Assembly (NCBI GenBank): GCA_958298945.1
Contig: OY282610.1
Location: forward strand, 47,747,667 to 47,811,666
Source of the DNA: Atherix ibis
Taxonomy: Eukaryota > Arthropoda > Insecta > Diptera > Athericidae
DNA length: 64,000 bases
Direction: 5' to 3'
Made by a program: the position numbers and the translations under genes. Of the stretch, positions 45,940 to 56,300 are shown in pieces. The notes under the pieces are model-generated. The model did not search any database. It was not told the origin of the DNA and saw only the letters and a list, made by a program, of their open reading frames with translations. How positions within the stretch are numbered: position 1 is the stretch's first letter; each line of letters starts with the position of its first letter.

Positions 45940-47175
45940 GCTATTAGAACCAGCATAGAATGGCACAAGGGGACTCCTCAAGGAGGACTTCTCTTACCGT
46001 TGCTATGGTGGCTTGTGAGGAATGGCCTCCGCATCTCTCTGAAAAAAGATGGGTTTAATAATATTGCTCACGCTAATGATATACTATAAGAGACATTATA
46101 GAAACGGCCTTACTCAATGTCGTAAAGTGAACAGACAGATGTGGATAGGGAGTCAATCCTTCTAAGACGGACCTCGTTCTGCTTACGAGAGGGTATAGCA
46201 CGACTTCCATTAGTCCTCCGTATGGTGCCTTGGTCTGGAGGACAGCAATGGATAAAAGTACCTACTTAAACCTTCTGAAGAAAGTCCAGAGATTAGCATG
46301 CATATACAAGCAAAGATCCTTGAAGACATTAAATACATTCCTAAAATAATGGACTTTGGGACATGAGGTCTTTAACTTTCACATTAAGTATAAATACAAA
46401 ACTTCTAGTAGGACTGAGTGAGAATACAGGACGATCGAGGAGGAATTGATTGTTGAAATATTGGCTGGAATGGGGATATTAAAGACGCAGGTTCAAGCAG
46501 AAAATCGGGCTATTCCTGAAGCCGTAGCCCGGCTGTTGATGAATGCAATATCTGACATGGATATCCTTGTTTTCACCGATAGTCGGGTAGTAATCACTGG
46601 ATCCACCATTGTAAGATCGAAGGCTGTAAAGAACTGCCACAATTTTTATTTATGCTCGATTCCCGGGTATAGTGACATTGCCGGCGTCACTAGTGACACA
46701 TAGTGACAGACATGGTATTAGGTTAGATTCCTCCGCTATTATATAGGAGGCGCATATGGTATGCCTATGAAAACGGCTACTCACCTCATTTTTCTGAGCA
46801 CAATAAATCTGGCGAACGAAATGTGGAGCATTCTTGACTTGTGTCACATCTCGAGAATTATCTGGCCTAAATTAGATCAGAAGAGAAAGACTACTGAGTA
46901 CAGGTAGGGCATTAGCATGCTTACCGAGGTATCCCTGCAAATGACTTTTGTCGTAGCTGTGAAGACGAGAAGGAAGAAGAGACTATTTCTCTCAGAAGGG
47001 GGCTCTGTATGACTTTTCCTTAGACGATTTGAGAGATTATGCGTACATGAATATCACAAAAATCAAATATTTTGTACTCACTTACAATTAGTTCTCAGGG
47101 TGACATAAGCCTTGATGATCACGTAGAATCACAACGGACCTATGGTAACGTTGGTTTGAGTGTGTCTGACTGAAA
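45940..47175 (+). pseudogene. LOA-type LINE remnant: RT, RNase H and 3' tail
   Basis: In broken frames: GTPQGGLLLPLLWWLVRNGL (RT block), HANDI (compare YADDI, with the first Asp changed to Asn), PYGALVWRTAMDKSTYLN and KKVQRLACI (thumb), then an RNase H part with DMDILVFTDSRVVI, and a Cys-rich tail FVVAVKTRRKKR in a shifted frame (compare FCRSCEDEEEE). The order RT, thumb with VWWTAL, RNase H is typical of LOA-type elements. The 3' UTR end at 47121-47175 matches the tail of the SINE at 16.1 kb. The endonuclease is missing. Confidence 0.75.
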
Positions 47176-47179
47176 CAAA

Positions 47180-47669
47180 GAGTATTTAATCATTTTAAAG
47201 TTATATAATTAAAACAATTTATTGATAAATATTTTTTTTTTTAAATTAAGAAAACTACAAAAAACAGAATTGACTTATTAGGAAATTTAAAATTTTAAGA
47301 TCTTACGGATTTTCAAAATTTCAATTATAAAACTTTAAAATACACATAATTAACATAAATAGAAATCATATTGTAATTTTCAATAGAAAAAAATTCCGAT
47401 AAACTTTCGCAATGGACTTTATAAAAAGAAACCTTTAAAAAATTTCAATAATTTTCATAAAAATATTTGGTAACTAAAAAAAAAAATCATTCCTTTTACT
47501 TTTAAAAATTTTTTTTTTAAAAAATTGCTCAAAAAATATTATAAAAAATATTTGAACTGCACCACAATAAATAAATTTACAATGTTCGGATGAATGAAGA
47601 ACGGTTTCAGTTTATTTTAGCGGCCATAAAAAAGGATATTTGGAAGCAAGATGCACAAATGAGGAAAAC
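47180..47669. other. AT-rich DNA left of the DUF7869 element
   Basis: AT-rich sequence. A short frame near 47591 (RFQFILAAI) recalls piggyBac in a few letters only; I do not call it. Confidence 0.5.
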
Positions 47670-47851
47670 AATTGAAGACACCGCTGCAAAAAGGAGGTAG
47701 CTCCATTTTACCAATTTTTTCAGCACAATTCTGTGGATTTTTTACTTTAATCAGATGTGGAGTTAAACGCTATTACTTAATACATAATATACTCTCAAAT
47801 TACTCCTCTTTGAAACTTGGATAGATAATAATATAAAAAATAAAACGATAA

Positions 47852-47874
47852 AGCTGCACCCTTTTTGCACCGGA
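47852..47874. repeat. Subterminal motif, left
   Basis: AGCTGCACCCTTTTTGCACC is a variant of the terminal motif (GCTGCC/TCCTTTTTGCAGCGG). It lies about 180 bp inside the left end and could be a second transposase binding site. Confidence 0.5.
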
Positions 47875-47911
47875 GGATGCGAAAAAAAAGTCAATAATAA
47901 ATTTCAAATTA

Positions 47912-49157
47912 TGGGTCGTTCAATAAGTCCTTAGAAAATCCAAGAAATTGCGCTCGTAGTGTCGGTAAAGATTTTTTGTAAGTAGCATTATCGACAGGGA
48001 AGCTGTCAAAATTTCAGCTCGATCCATAGCGTAGGTCAATTTCTATCGTAGATTAAAGTTAACGACATTTATTTGTGCATAACAATGGAAAAAAGCGAGT
48101 TTAGGGCTGTCATCAAACATCTCCATTTGAAAGGCTTAAGCCTGAAAGAAATCAAAGCCGAGTTGGATTGGGTGAATGAATTTAAACGTGGCCGTTCATC
48201 CACAAAAGATGAACATCGTTCAGGACGCCCAGTTGAGGTGTCTACTCCTGAAATCATCGACAAAATCCACGATCTGATTTTGAACGATCGGCGAATTAAA
48301 GTGCGCGAATTAGTTGAGCCCACGAGCATATCATAAGGAACAGTTGCTTCAATTTTGCATGAAAAATTATCTGTGAAAAAAATTTCTGCAAGATCGGTGC
48401 CGCGTTTGCTCTCAGAGGAGAATAAGCGCAATCGTGTAGTGGACTCTGAGGCTATGTTGGCACTCTTTCATCGCAATCCTGCCGAATTCCTTCGTCGATA
48501 TGTCACTGTGGACGAAACCTGGATATACTACTACACTTCAGAAACGAAGATACAGTCATCACAGTGGATTTTCAAGGGTGAACGGGCTCCGAAGAAGGCA
48601 AAAACTGTGTCATCGGCCGGCAAGGTGATGGCCACGGTCTTTAGGGATTCGCAGGGCATCATTTTTATCGACTAGTTGGAAAAAGGAAAAACAATAACAG
48701 GAGCGTATTACGCGTCGTTATTGCAACGGTTGAGCGAGGAAATCAAAGAGAAACACCCCCATCTGAAGAAGAAAAAATCCTCTTGCATCAGAACAATGCG
48801 CGTGTGCACACCTGCGCTGTTTCCATGGCCAAAATTATGGAATTGAGAATGGAATTATTGCAGCATCCCGCTTATTCACCAGATTTCGCTCCGAGTGACT
48901 ATTTTCTTTTCCCCAATCTGAAGAAATGGCTTGGCGGACGACGGTTCACTTCCAACGAGGACGTCATTGCTCAAACGGATGAGTATTTTGCAGAACTTCC
49001 GAAATCCTATTTTTTGGACGGGATAAAAATTTTGAAAAAACGGTTGGCTAAAAGTGTATAGAGCTAAAAGGAGATTATGTTGAAAAATAAAAAATTTTTT
49101 TTTTTAAAAAAACAGTTTTTTTCCATCTTTCTCTAAGGACTTATTGAACGACCCTCG
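47912..49157 (+). mobile_element. Mariner nested in the DUF7869 element (copy of family M)
   Basis: A 1246-bp element with TA at both sides (47910-47911; 49158-49159). The right end is complete; at the left the tip reads TGGGTCG for CGAGGGTCG. It lies in the non-coding 3' part of the host element. It belongs to the same family as the copies at 20.4, 49.9 (distant) and 56.3 kb. Confidence 0.93.
48085..49061 (+). pseudogene. Mariner transposase, family M, Asp to Asn and 45-bp deletion
   Basis: Begins MEKSEFRAVIKHLHLKGLSL. After AELD it jumps to WVNEFKRGRSST, with 15 residues of the first DNA-binding part missing compared with the copy at 20.4 kb. A stop follows TSIS (TAA for CAA). Then KKISARSVPRLLSEE, the first Asp in TVDETWIYYYTSET, a stop at ID* and HQNNARVHTCAV, where the second catalytic Asp is Asn. 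The third is in SPDFAPSDYFLF. With two or more stops and a lost catalytic residue it is dead. Confidence 0.92.
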
Positions 49158-49203
49158 TATTAACAATTTTTTTTTCAAAAGTACATAATAAAGTAATATT
49201 ACA

Positions 49204-51781
49204 TTAGTCTGTTAAGCTATCTTCTTTGTGGCCAACAGTTTGCTCTTCTTCTTGGCTTTTCAGCTGGTCATAAAACCACATACAGTTTGGGGGCACATAT
49301 TTTGTTGCGAGTTCTCGGACATGTAGATATTTGGGGCGCTTAAGTGGTAACCGCCCAGAGTAGAAGAAAGTTACCGTAACGCCATGTTTCTGAAGGATAA
49401 ACAAGTCCTTTAGCAAGGCAGACGCAACACTGCTGCATTCTACGCCTTTTGCTGTATACGCCATGACACGGTAGGAAGATATTCTAAATTTTTGTTTCCT
49501 TTTGTTTGAAACGGTTGTTTTGAAAGTCCCTTAAAAATGACCACTGAAATCTAAAATCATATCTTGGGAAACTGGAACTACTATAAATTTGCGGCATGAA
49601 TTTTTAACCAGTTGAACCCATTCTTCTGGCAAATAGATCCTTTCCCGTTTCCTTTTCTCTTTTTCGATTAATCTAAAGCTCCTATCGCAAGGAAGAAAAC
49701 TGTGCCCCAGTTCTGGAAATCTGTGTATTATTTCAGATAATCTGTTAGTATTTGCAAAAAGTGTACAAAGGTACTTAGTCAAGACTTTGTTTTTATTTTG
49801 GAAGCTGCAGTTATCGGAATAAAGATATATTTTTCTGACTGTTGGTGCTAAAAAGTTCTCAAGAAAATAGTGTAAAAAGCTTACCGTCGACGAAACATGG
49901 ATTCACTGGTACACACCAGAGACCAAGGAACAGTCGAAACAGTGGACTTCACCCGGCGAACGTGCTCCGAAGAAGGCGAAGACTGTTCGATCGGCCGGAA
50001 AGATAATGGCCACCGTTTTCTGGGATTCACAAGGTGTGATCCACATCGATTACCTCGAGAAGGGTAAAACAATCACGGGGCGCTACTATGCTGACTTATT
50101 GGGCCGATTTGATGTCGAATTGAAGAAAAAGCGGCCCCGCTTTGCGAAGAAAAAAGTGCTGTTCCACAATGACAACGCGCCGGCTCACACCTCCGCCGTC
50201 GCCATGGCCAAATTGGTCGAATTCCAGATTTGGCCCCCTGTGAGTACTTTTTATTTCCAAACCTGAAAAAATCACTCGCCGGGAATAGATTTGGGTCGAA
50301 TGAGGAGGTCATCGTCGCCACGGAGGCCTATTTTGCTTCCCTCGAGAAAATGTATTTTTTGGATGGGTTAAAAAAGTAAGAGCATCGCTGGGCCAAGTGT
50401 ATCGAGCTTGAAAGAGATTATGTGGAAAAATAAATTGCCATCTTTCCAAAATTTTCGTTTTTCTTTTGTAGGCTAAGTACTTGTTGAATGACCCTCGTAC
50501 ATCATTAGCTCCTTTCTTGGCTATGGTTTCATTGTACATGAAAAAGTAAGATTTCCTAGAACTAGCTGCAAAAATGCAAAAGTTATATTCCCACAGTTGC
50601 CGCTTAAAGAAAACGTCACCACTAGTTACATGTGGGAGAGGTATATTTTGTTGGAAATCGAAAGCTAACAGCTTCATCTCATCCTTGTTCTCTGAAATTT
50701 CTGCGGTTTCTATTCATTTTTGTATAGAAATATTTTCCTTTTTTCTCGTGCACCTCTTTTTCAGTTACAAGATCCTCTTTTACGTCCTCGTTCTTTTCCG
50801 CTGATATGAGTTTTTCCAGTCTATTGCAAGTTTGGCAAGTATCCGACCGCGGCTTTCCAAATGAGTAGTTATAATTTAAAGAAAAGTTAAATAGTCGTAA
50901 GTAACATGAGGCTTTAGTTTTTCATTGTTCGTGATGGCAGTGTACGTGTATACATCGGGTTCGTACTTTTGCAAATAAAGCTTATGCATTTTTTACATAT
51001 TTAATACAGGTGACTAATAAAACTTGTTTTCATTTTTTGTACGACTATAGTGCGATGATTTTTTTGGAAAAGATTGTATATGAGTATCAATTTGATGGAT
51101 TATATCCTCACGTATCATATTAGGCCGATTATTATGTGTCCCACGGAATGTTAGCATTTAAGTGGTTAATAATTAGTTGTACTCTTTTCTTACTAACACC
51201 ATACAATGAACGAAAAGCATTTCAACAAACCCTGTGTAAAGTACTGCCGATTTTTATGATGTATTCACAGGAACAAGAACGTTTTGGTCCATCACCCGAT
51301 TTAGGTCTATGGCTACCTTTTTTACAACTATTTGTCCGCCTAAAAATATGTCCTTTTTCTCTTTGTTACCAATTTTATTAAATAATGCGAAGATATTTTG
51401 TTTGGCAATGTCAGTTATTTTTTGGCAACATTTTAATTTACAGTTGCAGTCTTGGCCGGTTTTACTTTCACTTTTTACACATTTTTCTTTATTTTTAATG
51501 CCAATATACGATTTTCCTTCAGCTTTCCTTCTCTTCGCAATATTTCTCACCCACTTGCTTTCATCTCTTACTCGTTTCTTGCCAACTTTTTTCTTCGCAA
51601 CTGTTTGTTCCTGGTCCCTATGGTCATCTTCAGAATCACTTTGGACCACTGATAAAATTTGAGATAAATTTAAATTAAACACAGAAAATCGTTTAGCAGT
51701 AGCTTCCGGGTCATCGGGACAAAAATCAGGATATCTGTCCGAATCGTCAAACTGTTCGCTTGGACTATTGTTATTCGACAT
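49204..51781 (-). pseudogene. DUF7869-type transposase-like gene, broken
   Basis: Starts MSNNNSPSEQFDDSDRYPDF at 51781. The N-terminal part is charged and has a Cys cluster (GQDCNCKLKCCQKITD) and FALFNKIGNKEKKDIFLG. In changing frames follow NAFRSLYGVSKKRVQLIINH, then FGKPRSDTCQTCNRLEKL and LLAFDFQQNIPLPHVTSGDV, FFKRQLWEYNFCIF and AKKGANDV. A mariner interrupts here. Then FLHYFLENFLAPTVRKIYLY, SDNCSFQNKNK and GHSFLPCDRSFRLIEKEKRK. The string TCxTC, LAFD, FYKRQLW, SDNC..QNKN, GHSFLPxDR fits DUF7869 proteins, which are very common in insects; the acidic residues in LAFD, SDN and PCDR may be catalytic (inference). No introns seen. Several stops. Confidence 0.7.
49884..50497 (+). mobile_element. 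Mariner nested in the DUF7869 gene, 5' half deleted
   Basis: The right end has a terminal repeat (TTGTTGAATGACCCTCG) followed by TA (50498-50499). The left junction is TA (49882-49883) followed at once by transposase codons for VDETWIHWYTPETKEQ, so the left terminal repeat and the N-terminal half are gone. The rest codes FWDSQGVIHIDYLEKGKTIT and LFHNDNAPAHTSAVAMAKLV with the second Asp, then loses frame before the third. The protein is related to but clearly different from family M. Confidence 0.9.
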
Positions 51782-51936
51782 TTTTAAAAAAAAACTATAA
51801 ACCTGTAAAACAATCTGCTGCAATTTACACGGAATAAGACCTTAATCTGCTAATGATCTGACTGACTGACGAATCTGACTATTCGTCAAAGCCAAATTTC
51901 ACATTGGATGATGAAATTATGAACTATTGCTCCGGA

Positions 51937-52108
51937 GCTGCCTCATTTTTGCACGGGATTCAATAAGGGGCCATCTACATATCCTTTATATTTCCGCAGT
52001 GAATTAAGGCAGCTGCCTCGTTTTTCCACTGATTGATAGAGCAGCTTTGGAATACTTTATATCCACTGGAAAAAAAAATCGCAAAAAATGGAGCTGTCTC
52101 CTTTTTGC
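51937..52108. repeat. Three subterminal/terminal motifs, right end
   Basis: GGAGCTGCCTCATTTTTGCA (51937), GGCAGCTGCCTCGTTTTTCC (about 52008) and GGAGCTGTCTCCTTTTTGCA (52090, part of the terminal repeat) are variants of one motif in one direction. Repeated subterminal motifs often bind the transposase. Confidence 0.55.
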
Positions 52109-52124
52109 AGCGGTGTCTTCAATT

Positions 52125-52460
52125 CTCTTTTTACACAATAGATATGTTCCCAAAAAATTCGTGCAAAAAAAATTCGTGTAAAAAAAGATATTGGCTAAAT
52201 GGAAGAATAGTAGAGATTCGTTCCAGACCTAAAAAATCAACTGAAAAGTATAATAAACAATATTAAAACAATCTTGATAGAGTTCACTTAAGAATTTATT
52301 TTGTGCTTACACATTTTAATTCATTAACACTAGATTAACCAGCTATTTAAATATACCTATTTCTACCAAAACTAGTCAAAATGACTGGTCTTTAAGAAAA
52401 GTACTTAGTGAGGTTTCCAGTCTTTATTTACTTTAAAAATATGACAAAATAAGTTTAATT
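52125..52460. other. AT-rich DNA, nothing recognised
   Basis: Short stretch between the DUF7869 element and the 5'-truncated Jockey copy. No motif seen. Confidence 0.5.
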
Positions 52461-52470
52461 ATATTCAAAT

Positions 52471-53036
52471 GCGTAAAATGTGCAGGAGAACACCTGACCA
52501 CAGAATGTATTAAAACGCGAGACAATCCAGCAAGGTGTGTACTTTGTGCTTGAAGCCATCCGGTAAACTACAAAGGCTGCTCCACATATAAAATGCTGCA
52601 GACAAAAATACGCCCAAATAATAATACATCCACAAATAAGACGGGACTAACATCATTGCCAGTGCGATTAAACCTGACATTTGCTGAGATTGCATCTGGG
52701 CAGAAACAACATCAACAGCAGCAACAACAACCTCAACAACAAAACCATCCACATCAACCTCCTCATCAACAACAACAGCAACCACAACATCAGCAGCAGC
52801 ACCAACAATAGCGCCAGCAACATCACCAACACCAGGAACAGCAGCAACAACAACAACAGCAGAAAAATGGTAGTCATGTTCCTATTCCTCCCCCATTATC
52901 CTCCTCCTCAGACCTAACAACACTTCTTTCTACAATAACCAACAAATTAATTCAAGAAATTACTCTTCTTCTCACTCCTCTGTTAACTGCTTTAACAATC
53001 GCCATTTCCTCACTAACAAGCAATATGAATAAATAA
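52471..53036 (+). pseudogene. Jockey family A ORF1, C-terminal part
   Basis: Reads CVKCAGEHLTTECIKTRDNP and RCVLCA, a stop in the third knuckle, HPVNYKGCSTYKMLQTKIRP, a His/Gln-rich tract (52707-52863) with a stop, and a hydrophobic end (LTTLLSTITNKLIQEITLLL). It stops at TAA 53034-53036, directly before the ORF2 ATG. Confidence 0.85.
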
Positions 53037-55674
53037 ATGTTCTCGTCAACCGGTAAATCCCTATCCATCCTTCTCTGGAATGCTAACGGACTGACTTTAC
53101 ACCGACAAGAACTAGACATTCTCTTACACAACAAGCGCATAGACGTTGCACTGATTACAGAAACTCACTTTACGTCCAGGTCGTTTTTTGCTATACGTGA
53201 CTATAAAACATACAGAACTGACCATCCAGACAACACAGCACACGGTGGAACTGCCATCCTTATTAGAAATTCCTTAAATCATTCCTTCCACTGACAAACT
53301 GCCACCGAATCCCTTCAGTCAATAGTTATTACCCTTCAATGTAAATCCTTTACCTTTAACGTTGCATCTGTTTATTGTCCTCCAAATAAAAAATTAACTC
53401 CCATACAATTTGATTCCTTCCTCAAATCAATTGGAAAATCCTTCATCGCGGGAGGAGATTATAATGCCAAGCACCCTAAATGGGGTTGCGTGTTTCGAAT
53501 CCCCGAAGAAAGATTCTCCAAGAACTCCTCTCCCATACCACTCTTGAGGTTCTATCTCCTCCCACGCCCAAATATTGGCCGACCAGTGCCAGAAACCTTC
53601 CCGATATTCTAGACTATTTCATAACCACACCCATACATTCCATTAATACTTCCATAGATACACTCCTTGACCTGAATTCCGACCATTCCCCTGTTCTCCT
53701 AACACTAGATACTTCTCCTTCCTTAAAATTCTAACCTGCCAAACTTGTAAATGGGAAAGTTGATTGGGACATTTTTAGACAGAACTTAGACCAACAGATT
53801 CATTTACAACAAAAGCCTTAAGAACGTACAAGAAATAGACGATGCCGTAAACGACTTGACTGTTTGCATACAGAACTCAATCACTAATGCCCACATAACT
53901 CATAACAAACCAACCATACGAGAACATGACTATAATCTTCCGCAAAAAATTCGCAGCTTGATAAGCGAGAAACGTCGAGCCAGGGCCCAAAGGCAACGTT
54001 CAAGAATGCCAAATGAGAAGAAAAAACTGAACCAACTACAACGAGAACTGAAACAAGAAATAATTAATTATAACAACGAACGATTTACTGAATACACAGA
54101 ATCACTGACAACTAATAAGTCACTCTGGACAGCTACCAGACGAATTCTCAAATACAAAACAGCTACACACCCGCTCCGGAATACCGACCGAACCTGGGCA
54201 AAAACGGATAAACAGAAAGCCGGCATCTTTGGCAAACACTTAGAAAACATCTTTAAACCTCACGAAGATGTCCAAGACATTCTGCATGACGAACAAATAT
54301 TCCGACAAATATCAACTCAGTTGCCCATAAGTCCACCTCCTAAGTTTTTCACTCCTTCCGAAGTTAAATTCACAATAGAACACCTTTCCAATAAAAAAAA
54401 AGCCCCAGGATATGACCTAATAACTTCAAAAATCCTGAAGCAAATTTCCAAAAAAAACCCTCGTTCTTATAACCTATATTTATAATAGTATCCTCCGCAC
54501 ATCATTTTTTCCTTCCCTGTGGAAGTTTTCCATAATTAAGATGATCCCAAAACCCAATAAGCCCAAAAATCTTCCTACCTCATATAGACCTATAAGCTTC
54601 CTTCCCATGTTATCAAAAATCCATTTTTGAAACCGAGGGTGTCATTCCTCAGCATCAGTTTGGATTTCGACACTATCCAGCAGTGTCATCGCGTAGTCGA
54701 CTACATAGCGTGTTCGCTAGAGCGAAAGGAATACTGGCCAGGAGTGTTTCTTGACATTTCGCATGCTTTCGACCGTGTATGGCACCCTGGATTGCTTTGA
54801 AAGTTGCAGCGAGTCCTACCCTCGGGTTATTTCCACATCCTTAAATCTTATCTCTTAGACCGATATTTTCAGGTAGCTGAAAATATGGAGTACTCTGACA
54901 TTTATCCAATTTCCGCCGGTGTCCCTCAAGGAAGTATCCTAGGTCCTATCCTATATAACATTTATACCCATGATATTCCTTGCCACAACAACATCCTAAC
55001 CGCAACATATGCTGACGATACAGCCATCCTGACACATCACAAAGATCCTTCCACAGCCATTAGTATCCTACAGAACCATATCCACTCCTTAGAAACTTGG
55101 TTCAAAAGGTGGAGAGTGAAGGTAAATGAGAAAAAAATCTGCTCATGTAACTTTCACACTCTGCCGAGAACAAATTCCCGACATAACCCTAAACGGCAGT
55201 ATTTTTCCACAAAAAAATAGCGTACGGTTAACCTGGAACTTTCATACGAAAACTAAAAGACGTGAACTTAACGGACGATACAAACAATTATTGCGTCTCC
55301 TAGACAGTAAATCAAAACTTACAACAACAAGTAAACCATTACAATACAATACGGTTCTGAAACCAATATGGACATATGGTCTAGAACTTTGGGGTTCGAC
55401 TAAGCACTCCAACTCCCTTCCAATCCAATCCCTACAATCCCGAATCCTTCGTAAAATTGTCAATGCCCCCTTTTATGTGCGAAACACTGTTATCCACCGT
55501 GACCTAAATGTTCCATTTGTTCGAGAACTATGCATCTCCGGATATAAAAAATTCCATTCGCATTTATCCTTCCACCCTAATCCTTTAGGAAGGGAACTTT
55601 TCACTCCCACCCTTCCAGTATACACCCATCGACGTTTAAATCGGCGATGGCCGAGAGATTCTCTAAAATTATAA
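53037..55674 (+). pseudogene. Jockey family A ORF2: endonuclease and RT
   Basis: Begins MFSSTGKSLSILLWNANGLT. The endonuclease part has LITETHFTS, TDHPDNTAHGGTAIL, VASVYCPPNKK, AGGDYNAKHPKWG and LNSDHSPVLL. The RT has SYRPISFLPMLSKI, HQFGFRHYPA in pieces, AGVPQGSILGPILYNIYTHD and the intact catalytic motif TYADDTAIL. The thumb reads PIWTYGLELWGSTKHSN and the end NTHRR-like VYTHRRLNRRWPRDSLKL. Frameshifts lie near 53.48, 53.8, 54.5, 54.65 and 55.13 kb. It is full length but dead. Confidence 0.92.
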
Positions 55675-56300
55675 AATAAAATTACCCTGTTCTAGAGGTA
55701 AAATCGATGGGTGTTTTCCTCCACATGTCTTCATGTCCTTGTATATTCCCGTAAAAAATGTGCTTGTTACTAGCATAAGTAGTTGTAGATATCATTTAAA
55801 ATAAAAAAATAAAAAATAAAATAATATTCATTGTAATACAAAGATTTATAAACATTATCAATTAATCAAACTTTTAGTCGTTTCTTGTACATCACTCACA
55901 ATTTTTGCACATCTGAATTTTTCTCTGTGTACACTTTGCGCATAAAGTTTTTTGTGTGCATATATTGCAAATAGTTGTGGTCTTATTATTATTACAATAT
56001 CCTATTTGACACCACTTACGTATAGGAAGGGTGCCACTTGAACTTGGTATATTAATTTCTTGTGGTTTTTACCTCAGAAGCAAGTTCTCCAGCTAAGCGA
56101 AACAGAAAATCTTTCCTTGATATACACGTAGTTTCAGGAATTTATCCCAGCTAAATCCAAGATTTTGTCAAAAAACTTGAACCGGCCACCTTCTGGAACC
56201 TGACTTGACACTATACTTTCGTACCATTTGATCAGTGATATCGACTCCAAATTTAGTGTTGTTATAAGAGAACATAGTTTCGGGTAGTCTCTTGTTAGTA

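Larger units (their letters stand above)
47674..52120 (-). mobile_element. 4.4-kb TIR element encoding a DUF7869-type protein
   Basis: The ends are inverted repeats of about 37 bp. The left begins GAAGACACCGCTGCAAAAAG and goes on to GGAGGTAGCTCCATTTT; the right is its complement with two changes. Both are flanked by AATT (47670-47673; 52121-52124), which may be a 4-bp target duplication; as AATT is its own complement it could also be part of the repeat. Inside lie one long broken gene on the minus strand and two nested mariners. Weaker copies of the end motif lie just inside both ends. The layout is that of a DNA transposon. I know no standard name for such elements. Confidence 0.75.
52465..55815 (+). 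mobile_element. 5'-truncated Jockey family A copy
   Basis: It starts within ORF1, just before the zinc knuckles, and ends in an A-rich tail (about 55798-55825). The first half of ORF1 and the 5' UTR are missing, the usual result of incomplete reverse transcription. The target duplication is unclear; ATATTCA occurs near both ends. Confidence 0.85.

Noticed and set aside
47591..47700. Start of a piggyBac gene (RFQFILAAI) beside the DUF7869 element
   Set aside because: Only a few letters fit, and the right flank of the element does not continue a piggyBac protein.
52510..52877. Hydrophobic frames on the minus strand at 52.5-52.9 kb
   Set aside because: They are the complement of the His/Gln-rich tract of Jockey ORF1.
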